A stretch of DNA of 13,839 nt from positions 1-13,839 of the forward strand of contig JALRCB010000017.1 of the NCBI GenBank assembly GCA_023257525.1. Reading direction: 5' to 3'. The translations under genes were made by a program, and so were the position numbers. Origin of the DNA: Candidatus Nanopelagicales bacterium (GTDB lineage Bacteria > Actinomycetota > Actinomycetes > S36-B12 > UBA5976). A model generated the notes under the pieces. It saw only the letters and a program-made list of their open reading frames with translations, did no database searches and was not told where the DNA came from. This document shows, piece after piece, positions 8,929 to 13,839 of this stretch. Position 1 is the first letter of the stretch. Every line of letters begins with the position of its first letter.

Positions 8929-8933
8929 GGAAG
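8929..8933 (+). promoter_or_regulatory. Ribosome binding site deciding the murG GTG start
   Basis: GGAAG lies 5 nt before GTG 8939. It overlaps the alternative ATG at 8927, which has no ribosome site of its own (only an A-rich stretch). This favours initiation at the GTG and a protein starting MNIVLAGGGTAGH. Confidence 0.5.
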
Positions 8934-8938
8934 ATTGC

Positions 8939-10012
8939 GTGAACATAGTTCTCGCTGGCGGCGGAACTGCTGGCCACATTGAACCTGCACTTAACTTGGC
9001 CGATGAGTTAAAGGCCATGGATTCAACCGTAAACATCACAGTTCTTGGAACTTCGCGCGGACTTGAAGTCGACTTAGTACCAGCTCGGGGCTACAAACTT
9101 GAGCTGATCCCAGCTGTTCCGCTACCTCGTAAGTTAAGCGGTGATTTGGTTACGCTACCGACTCGACTGCGGTCAGCCATAAAGCAAACTCGGGATTTGC
9201 TGCATGAATTACAAGCAGATGTAGTTGTTGGTTTTGGTGGCTACGTTTCGATCCCGGCATACCTTGCGGCCCGAGGCGAAGTTCCCATTGTTGTTCATGA
9301 AGCAAATGCTCGCGCCGGCCTGGCCAATCGAGTTGGCGCCCGATTTGCTGATGCTGTTGCTGAAACGGTTCCAGACAGTTTGCCAAGAGCTCAGTTGATT
9401 GGAATTCCGTTACGCAAGGCCATTGAAACTTTAGATCGCAAAGCCATGAGCAATCAGGCCAGGCAGCATTTCGGGATTTCAGGTGATGCGGTTTGCGTTT
9501 TAGTTTTTGGCGGCTCACAAGGTTCCGTCAAGCTGAACTCTGTAATTGAGGATTGCCTTAAGGCAGACATATTTGGTGACATCGTCGTTTTACATTCAGT
9601 TGGATTAAAGAACGAGTTTGCTCAAGCAGAGTCGGATCGTTACCGACCGCTTAACTATATAGATCGTATGGATTTGGCTTATGCAGCTGCTGACTTTGCA
9701 ATTGGGCGAGCTGGTGCGATGACAGTTGCCGAACTCACCGCTGTTGGTTTACCTGCCTGCTTTGTTCCACTGCCAATTGGAAATGGTGAACAAAGCCTTA
9801 ATGCCACTCCAGTTGTTGATGCTGGTGGCGCGCTGATGATTTCAGATCTTGAGTTCAATGCTGAATATGTTCGAGATCAAATTTTGCCTGTGATTTCTAA
9901 CTCAACAAAGTTAAATGAAATGTCTAAGGCTAGTTCTTCACTTGGACATAAAGATTCGGCAGCAGACCTTGCTAAATTGGTTTTATCGGTTGTGGGAAAG
10001 GCCAAATCTTGA
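8939..10012 (+). CDS. murG: Undecaprenyl-PP-MurNAc-pentapeptide GlcNAc transferase MurG
   Basis: This GT28 glycosyltransferase acts at the inner face of the membrane and adds GlcNAc to lipid I, giving lipid II. Counting 357 residues from GTG 8939, the N-terminal glycine loop is G7-G-G-T-A-G-H13. HEANARAGLANR follows in the acceptor domain. The second glycine loop is V189-F-G-G-S-Q-G195, and the UDP-GlcNAc site is GRAGAMTVAELTAVGLPA with PIGNGEQSLNA. The HEANARAG and IGNGEQ wording matches actinobacterial MurG better than the HEQNA form common elsewhere. ATG 8927 (adding MEDC) is an alternative start. The gap from ftsW is 13 nt, and the stop overlaps the murC start as TTGA. Confidence 0.96.
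   Translation: MNIVLAGGGTAGHIEPALNLADELKAMDSTVNITVLGTSRGLEVDLVPARGYKLELIPAVPLPRKLSGDLVTLPTRLRSAIKQTRDLLHELQADVVVGFGGYVSIPAYLAARGEVPIVVHEANARAGLANRVGARFADAVAETVPDSLPRAQLIGIPLRKAIETLDRKAMSNQARQHFGISGDAVCVLVFGGSQGSVKLNSVIEDCLKADIFGDIVVLHSVGLKNEFAQAESDRYRPLNYIDRMDLAYAAADFAIGRAGAMTVAELTAVGLPACFVPLPIGNGEQSLNATPVVDAGGALMISDLEFNAEYVRDQILPVISNSTKLNEMSKASSSLGHKDSAADLAKLVLSVVGKAKS
9994..10001 (+). promoter_or_regulatory. Ribosome binding site supporting the TTG start of murC
   Basis: GGGAAAGG sits 7 nt before TTG 10009, inside the last codons of murG. It supports the rare TTG start, since there is no ATG or GTG in frame close to the conserved murC N-terminus. Confidence 0.6.
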
Positions 10013-11406
10013 GTTACCTGAATGGTCGAGTTCACGTTGTTGGTATCGGTGGAGCGGGCATGAGTGGAATCGCTCGCGTTTTACTAGCCCGAGGAATTGA
10101 AGTATCCGGAAGCGATGCAAAAGATTCTCGTCGCCTGCAGGCCCTAAAGCCATTGGGTGGAAAAGTTTTTGTCGGTCACGACGCAGATAACCTTTTGATT
10201 TCCGGAACCCAACCATCTTGTGTAGTTATCTCAACTGCTATCGGTGAAGACAACCCTGAAGTGGTTAAGGCAACCGAACTAGGAATTCCCGTTGTAAGTA
10301 GAGCAATCGCGCTAGCTGAATTACTGGAAAACACAACTGCCATCTCGGTAGCTGGAACGCATGGCAAAACCACAACTACCTCTATGGTCACCGTAATTTT
10401 GCAAAATGCGGGCAAAGATCCTTCTTTTGTCATCGGCTCTGAGATGAATGAATCCGGTAGTAACGCACATCAAGGGTCTGGCGAACTATTCGTAGTTGAG
10501 GCTGACGAAAGCGATGGAACTTTTCTAGTTCTGCCAACAACGCTGGGAATCGTAACCAATGTCGAAGCAGATCACCTCAACTACTGGGGTAGCTATGACG
10601 CGATTGAGCAGGCATTCGTTGACTTCATAGTCGGGACTGGCTCTCGCAATGGTTGCGCAGTTGTTTGCGGTGACGATCAAGGTGCGAAAGTTGTGACAAA
10701 GCGAGCACGTGAACTTGGCGCAAACGTTATTACTTATGGTCAAGGTAAAGAAAACGATGCAGTATTAACTTTGCTTCCGTCAGGCTCTGTTGGTTCGGAA
10801 TTTACGATTTCTTATCAAGGCCAAACGCATGGACCTATCAAGCTGCTGGTTCCTGGAGTGCACAATGCCTTAAATGCGACCGCAGCGTTCATCGCAGCCT
10901 TAACCCAAGGCTGCACATCCCAACAATGTGTTGATGGATTGCAAAGCTTTACGGGCACGCATCGTCGCTTTGAATTTCGTGGTGAAGTTTCTGGGGTTCG
11001 AGTCTTTGATGACTATGCCCATCATCCAACCGAGATCGATGCAGTACTTCGTGCGGCCAGAACCGTTGTTGGTGGCGGTCGAGTTCTAGCGGCATTTCAG
11101 GCACACCACTATTACCGCACTGCACTTTTTTCCAAAGAATTTGGTCAAGCCCTGGGCCTTGCAGATTTCGTAGTAGTTCTCGAAGTCTTCGCACCAGGTG
11201 AAGTGCCGATTCCTGGCGCATCAGGTAGCACCATGGCTAACAACGTTCCATTGCCGGCCGAGCAAGTTGTATTCGAACCATCTTGGTCAAAAGTTCCTAC
11301 TCATCTTGTTGAGCACGCAAAGCCTGGCGACATCGTGCTAACACTTGGCGCTGGCGACATTGGCATGATGTGTCCTGAAATTCTGACTCTGCTGGAAACA
11401 AAGTAA
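10009..11406 (+). CDS. murC: UDP-N-acetylmuramate:L-alanine ligase MurC
   Basis: MurC adds L-alanine to UDP-MurNAc, the first stem-peptide step, in the cytoplasm. The 465-residue protein opens with a nucleotide-binding fold (VHVVGIGGAGMSGIARVL). The ATP loop follows at G116-T-H-G-K120-TTTT, where the GTHGKT form is specific to MurC. EADESDGTFL and NVEADHLNYWG come next, then D334-D-Y-A-H-H-P-T341 and QAHHYYRT in the C-domain. Length and motifs are those of a complete, active ligase. The start is TTG overlapping the murG stop (TTGA), backed by a good ribosome site. The stop TAA shares its last base with the ftsQ ATG. It sits between murG and ftsQ, as in many actinobacteria. Confidence 0.96.
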   Translation: MSYLNGRVHVVGIGGAGMSGIARVLLARGIEVSGSDAKDSRRLQALKPLGGKVFVGHDADNLLISGTQPSCVVISTAIGEDNPEVVKATELGIPVVSRAIALAELLENTTAISVAGTHGKTTTTSMVTVILQNAGKDPSFVIGSEMNESGSNAHQGSGELFVVEADESDGTFLVLPTTLGIVTNVEADHLNYWGSYDAIEQAFVDFIVGTGSRNGCAVVCGDDQGAKVVTKRARELGANVITYGQGKENDAVLTLLPSGSVGSEFTISYQGQTHGPIKLLVPGVHNALNATAAFIAALTQGCTSQQCVDGLQSFTGTHRRFEFRGEVSGVRVFDDYAHHPTEIDAVLRAARTVVGGGRVLAAFQAHHYYRTALFSKEFGQALGLADFVVVLEVFAPGEVPIPGASGSTMANNVPLPAEQVVFEPSWSKVPTHLVEHAKPGDIVLTLGAGDIGMMCPEILTLLETK

Positions 11407-12092
11407 TGTCCCAAACAGTTCGCTCGGCTACTCCAAAAAAGAAGCGAAAATCAAAAGCGCCTTGGCTGATTTGGCTACTTGTTATTCTCAGTGCCGTTGC
11501 ATGGTGGAGCCTTTATCAATCAAAGTGGTTCATTGCGCAAGAAGTAACTATCACCGGAAATTCGAGACTTACCGTTGAACAGATATCTGCTGTAGCCGCG
11601 GTGCCGATTGGTAACTCATTAATGTCGATCAATCCCGGAGCAATCACAGAACAACTTCAAGCCTTACCTGAAATCAAAGTTGCTACGGTTGAGCGGGGAT
11701 GGCCGCACGCAATTTTGATAACCGTAACTGAGCGAACTCCGATCGCGGTGGCAGCAACCGCAACTGGCTTTAACTTGATCGATTCCGAGGGAATGAACGC
11801 CGGGGTAGTGGCTGCGCCACCCGCGGGACTTCTCGTGATTTCTGCACAGCCAGACAGCCCAGCTATGACGAATGCGATCCAGGCATTGGCCGCAATCCCA
11901 GCTGAATGGGCGATCACAGGCTTAAGTGCGCCGACTCAAGACAGCGTTGTAGCCACCCTTGGCAGTGGAGTGGTAATCACTTTGGGATCTGGTGAGCGCG
12001 CTGCCGACAAGGTAGAAGTGGCCCAAGCCTTAATGGAAAAGGGATACAAAGTTATTAACGTCAGTGCTCCAGATGCACCTACTGTTAAATAG
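11406..12092 (+). CDS. ftsQ: Cell division protein FtsQ (POTRA domain)
   Basis: This 228-residue bitopic divisome protein links the early FtsZ-associated complex with FtsL/FtsB and the FtsW-FtsI synthase. It has a lysine/arginine-rich cytoplasmic start (residues 1-18, KKKRKSK), one membrane span (about 19-38, PWLIWLLVILSAVAWWSLYQ), and a POTRA domain (about 42-112) with FIAQEVTITGNSRLTVEQI and the AILITVTERTPIAVA strand. The beta-rich FtsQ domain ends in KGYKVINVSAPDAPTVK, a common actinobacterial ending. The protein is complete but compact. GGAAA lies 7 nt before the ATG, which overlaps murC by one base. It is followed by the only long gap in the cluster. Confidence 0.92.
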   Translation: MSQTVRSATPKKKRKSKAPWLIWLLVILSAVAWWSLYQSKWFIAQEVTITGNSRLTVEQISAVAAVPIGNSLMSINPGAITEQLQALPEIKVATVERGWPHAILITVTERTPIAVAATATGFNLIDSEGMNAGVVAAPPAGLLVISAQPDSPAMTNAIQALAAIPAEWAITGLSAPTQDSVVATLGSGVVITLGSGERAADKVEVAQALMEKGYKVINVSAPDAPTVK

Positions 12093-12155
12093 ACACTAGT
12101 TAAGTCACCAGCCGAAGTAGTCAAAAAACATAGTTCGCTTTGATCTCGACACGCC

Positions 12156-12185
12156 AAGCGTCAATCACAGCATTCATTGACGTTT
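12156..12185. repeat. Inverted repeat upstream of ftsZ
   Basis: The arms are AAGCGTCAAT (12156-12165) and ATTGACGTTT (12176-12185), pairing at nine of ten positions around a 10-nt loop. Only three T residues follow the perfect part of the stem, so it is a poor intrinsic terminator. It could be a protein-binding site or an RNA hairpin between ftsQ and ftsZ. Confidence 0.65.
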
Positions 12186-12275
12186 AGCCGTAACTTATAC
12201 CTGCTCAAAGGTGGGAAATCTTTAACGCTCTAGAAGAGGTTGAGACTTTACTACTTAAGCACTTAAAAGCTTGTC

Positions 12276-12283
12276 GAGAAAGG
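12276..12283 (+). promoter_or_regulatory. Ribosome binding site deciding the ftsZ ATG start
   Basis: GAGAAAGG lies 8 nt before ATG 12292. The frame is open from TTG 12271, but that codon is upstream of this site and would add a non-conserved MSRKANT. This favours the protein starting MAAPQNYLAVIKVVGIGGGG. Confidence 0.7.
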
Positions 12284-12291
12284 CAAACACC

Positions 12292-13524
12292 ATGGCCGCA
12301 CCACAGAACTACTTAGCAGTTATCAAAGTTGTAGGCATTGGCGGCGGTGGCGTAAATGCGATCAATCGCATGATCGAAGCCGGCCTTAAGGGTGTTGAGT
12401 TCGTCGCTATTAATACTGACGCGCAAGCGCTGTTAATGAGTGACGCTGACGTCAAATTAGATATCGGTCGGGACCTCACTCGTGGACTGGGCGCCGGCGC
12501 TGACCCTGAAGTTGGTCGCCAGGCTGCCGAGGATCACCGCGAGGAAATCGAAGAAGTTTTGCGCGGAGCCGATATGGTTTTCGTTACTGCAGGTGAAGGT
12601 GGCGGAACTGGAACCGGTGGCGCTCCTATCGTTGCCAAGATCGCTCGCGATATGGGCGCGCTAACTATCGGCGTGGTAACTCGTCCATTCAGTTTCGAAG
12701 GCAAGCGCCGTTCCTCTCAAGCAGACGAAGGTGTCGATTCACTACGTACTGAAGTAGATACTTTGATCGTTATTCCAAATGATCGCCTACTCGAACTTGC
12801 TGACAACGGCATCAGCGTGATTGATGCCTTCCGTCACGCTGACTCCGTTCTATTGCAGGGCGTAAGTGGCATTACAGATTTGATTACGACTCCAGGTCTT
12901 ATCAACCTTGACTACGCAGATGTGCGCAGCGTTATGAAAGATGCTGGTAGCGCGCTTATGGGTATTGGTTCTGCTCGTGGTGCTGACCGCGCAATCGAAG
13001 CAGCGCGTCAAGCAATTTCAAGTCCGTTACTTGAAGCCAGCATTGAAGGCGCCCGCGGCGTACTTATGTCCATTGCAGGCGGCAGCGACTTAGGTTTGTT
13101 TGAAATCAACGAAGCAGCTCGCATGGTACAAAGCGCAGTTCATCCTGATGCAAACATCATCTTCGGTGCGGTAATTGATGATACTCAAGGTGATCAAGTT
13201 AAGGTCACTGTTATTGCAGCTGGTTTTGATGGCGGCGCCCCACCATCAAACCGTTCCACTTCACCAATGTCTAAGAAAGTTCTAGACGAGACACCTTTGG
13301 CAGCAGCTGTAGCCGTTGATTTAGCCCGTGATGGCGAAGCGCCATCAATTCCAGTAACACCAGATTCATTTTCTGACGGTGCTTTTGGCTCAGCTGCGGT
13401 TGCAGACGAGGATGACAACTTCGAAAACCTGTTTGGTGATGCCCCGGCTAACTCAGGTCATGGCGACGTCGACAACGACGGCGAAGATGATGGTGACCTC
13501 GACGTTCCTGATTTTCTTCGCTAG
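12292..13524 (+). CDS. ftsZ: Cell division GTPase FtsZ
   Basis: FtsZ is the tubulin-like GTPase that forms the cytokinetic ring and guides septal wall synthesis. The 410-residue protein has a short N-terminus, the early glycine loop G15-I-G-G-G-G20-VNA, the tubulin signature G104-G-T-G-T-G-G110 that contacts GTP, and the T7 loop N205-L-D207-Y-A-D210 that completes hydrolysis in the neighbouring subunit. After the globular domain (about residue 316) comes a variable linker that becomes very acidic (ADEDDNFENLFGD, then DVDNDGEDDGD). It ends in the conserved tail DLDVPDFLR, the docking peptide for partners such as SepF and FtsW in actinobacteria. No ftsA lies upstream, as usual for this phylum. 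The start is set by GAGAAAGG. The next gene begins 15 nt after the stop. Confidence 0.98.
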   Translation: MAAPQNYLAVIKVVGIGGGGVNAINRMIEAGLKGVEFVAINTDAQALLMSDADVKLDIGRDLTRGLGAGADPEVGRQAAEDHREEIEEVLRGADMVFVTAGEGGGTGTGGAPIVAKIARDMGALTIGVVTRPFSFEGKRRSSQADEGVDSLRTEVDTLIVIPNDRLLELADNGISVIDAFRHADSVLLQGVSGITDLITTPGLINLDYADVRSVMKDAGSALMGIGSARGADRAIEAARQAISSPLLEASIEGARGVLMSIAGGSDLGLFEINEAARMVQSAVHPDANIIFGAVIDDTQGDQVKVTVIAAGFDGGAPPSNRSTSPMSKKVLDETPLAAAVAVDLARDGEAPSIPVTPDSFSDGAFGSAAVADEDDNFENLFGDAPANSGHGDVDNDGEDDGDLDVPDFLR

Positions 13525-13539
13525 CGAAACCATTTCAAA

Positions 13540-13839
13540 ATGAATTCGCCGGTCTTTGGCCGCGTTTCAATTGAAGGTATTCAAGCTATTGCATTAAGTC
13601 GCAATGGTGGCACAAGTCTGGCGCCGTTTGAATCACTTAACCTTGCCTCGTACGTGGGGGACTCGGCTGAAAACGTATCTGCGAATCTGGCAATTGCCAA
13701 AGGCTTAGTTTCAGCCAGCGAAATATCGGTCATGAATGCCGAGCATGGAAACACGGTTCATGTTGTCAGCGAACCAGGTGTTGCACACCCTGGTGATGGC
13801 GTAATAACAAAGCAAACCGATCTAGCTTTAGTTGCTTTG
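13540..13839 (+). CDS. pgeF: Peptidoglycan editing factor PgeF (YfiH/laccase-domain family), 5' part
   Basis: An open frame of 100 codons runs from ATG 13540 off the right edge with no stop. It shows the family's N-terminal pattern: a strand followed by LSRNGGTSLAPFESLNLASYVGD, equivalent to the usual TTR-x-GG-x-S...SLNL...VGD. AEHGNTVHVV follows, with His69 at the position of the first metal ligand, then HPGDGVITKQTDLALVAL, which normally leads into the TADC cysteine, here beyond the window. Family members are described as removing wrongly incorporated L-Ser from UDP-MurNAc, which suits a gene next to the mur cluster. This gene commonly follows ftsZ in actinobacteria and Firmicutes. No clear ribosome site precedes the ATG. 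The remaining catalytic Cys and His cannot be checked. Confidence 0.88.
   Translation, partial: MNSPVFGRVSIEGIQAIALSRNGGTSLAPFESLNLASYVGDSAENVSANLAIAKGLVSASEISVMNAEHGNTVHVVSEPGVAHPGDGVITKQTDLALVAL

Larger units (their letters stand above)
12093..12291 (+). promoter_or_regulatory. ftsQ-ftsZ spacer, likely ftsZ promoter/leader region
   Basis: This 199-nt stretch is the only sizeable gap in a cluster whose other junctions overlap or are at most 15 nt apart. It holds no credible ORF. It contains two GACAC words (12092-12096 and 12148-12152), an inverted repeat (12156-12185), a TATACC box that could serve as a -10 (12196-12201) without a well-spaced -35, and a good ribosome site for ftsZ. In other actinobacteria ftsZ has its own promoters in this spacer. 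A promoter here is therefore likely, but I cannot assign its exact elements. Confidence 0.5.

Noticed and set aside
9150..9518. A 122-codon antisense open frame inside murG.
   Set aside because: It lies opposite the conserved murG coding sequence and is rich in Gln, His and Leu, with no family resemblance.
12156..12190. The ftsQ-ftsZ inverted repeat as an intrinsic terminator.
   Set aside because: The stem is not GC-rich and is followed by only three T residues, so it lacks the usual T tract.
12207..12219. AAAGGTGGGAAAT resembles a single MraZ-type GTGGG box.
   Set aside because: MraZ operators are tandem repeats at fixed spacing upstream of mraZ. Only one copy is seen here, and it lies before ftsZ.
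12240..12268. TTGAGA and TTAAAA spaced 17 nt apart as a possible promoter directly before ftsZ.
   Set aside because: Transcription would begin at or just before the ribosome site, leaving almost no leader, and the -10 match is weak.
12271..12291. TTG 12271 as an upstream start of ftsZ.
   Set aside because: It lies upstream of the good ribosome site GAGAAAGG, and the seven added residues do not resemble the usual FtsZ N-terminus.

Overview
This window is an almost complete division and cell-wall (dcw) gene cluster. All genes lie on the + strand and are packed almost end to end. The order is rsmH (3' end only), ftsL-like, ftsI/pbpB, murE, murF, mraY, murD, ftsW, murG, murC, ftsQ, ftsZ, pgeF (5' end only). 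There are no RNA genes, mobile elements, CRISPR arrays or foreign-looking islands.

The organism is most likely an actinobacterium with unusually low GC for that phylum; a few sampled lines run about 43-55% GC, but I did not count the whole window. Support comes from the gene order (rsmH-ftsL-pbpB-murE-murF-mraY-murD-ftsW-murG-murC-ftsQ-ftsZ-pgeF with no ftsA), the actinobacterial wording of MurG (HEANARAGLANR, LPIGNGEQ) and the FtsZ C-terminus (DLDVPDFLR). Compact genes, moderate GC and very short spacers fit a streamlined freshwater lineage such as acI/Nanopelagicales, but that placement is inference. The DNPR motif in MurE indicates meso-diaminopimelate peptidoglycan.

Layout: positions 1-56 hold the end of rsmH. 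Positions 53-2370 hold the divisome membrane proteins FtsL-like and FtsI. Positions 2376-6311 hold murE, murF and mraY, which extend the stem peptide and load UDP-MurNAc-pentapeptide onto the lipid carrier. Positions 6317-7756 hold murD, 7753-8925 ftsW (septal glycan polymerase), 8939-10012 murG (lipid II synthesis), 10009-11406 murC and 11406-12092 ftsQ. Positions 12093-12291 are the only sizeable intergenic gap (199 nt). It holds an inverted repeat and two GACAC words and probably carries ftsZ-specific expression signals. Positions 12292-13524 hold ftsZ, and 13540 to the right edge holds the start of pgeF.

Together the genes make lipid II in the cytoplasm (MurC, D, E and F, then MraY and MurG), polymerise and cross-link it at the septum (FtsW with FtsI, organised by FtsQ and FtsL) and position the work with FtsZ. 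Most neighbours overlap by 1-8 nt or are 5-15 nt apart, so one long, translationally coupled transcript is likely up to ftsQ. I see no clearly new biological system here. The points worth a second look are small: an A8 run at the ftsW/murG junction, the ftsQ-ftsZ spacer, the Pro/Ala/Val repeat tail of the FtsL-like protein, and several non-ATG starts.
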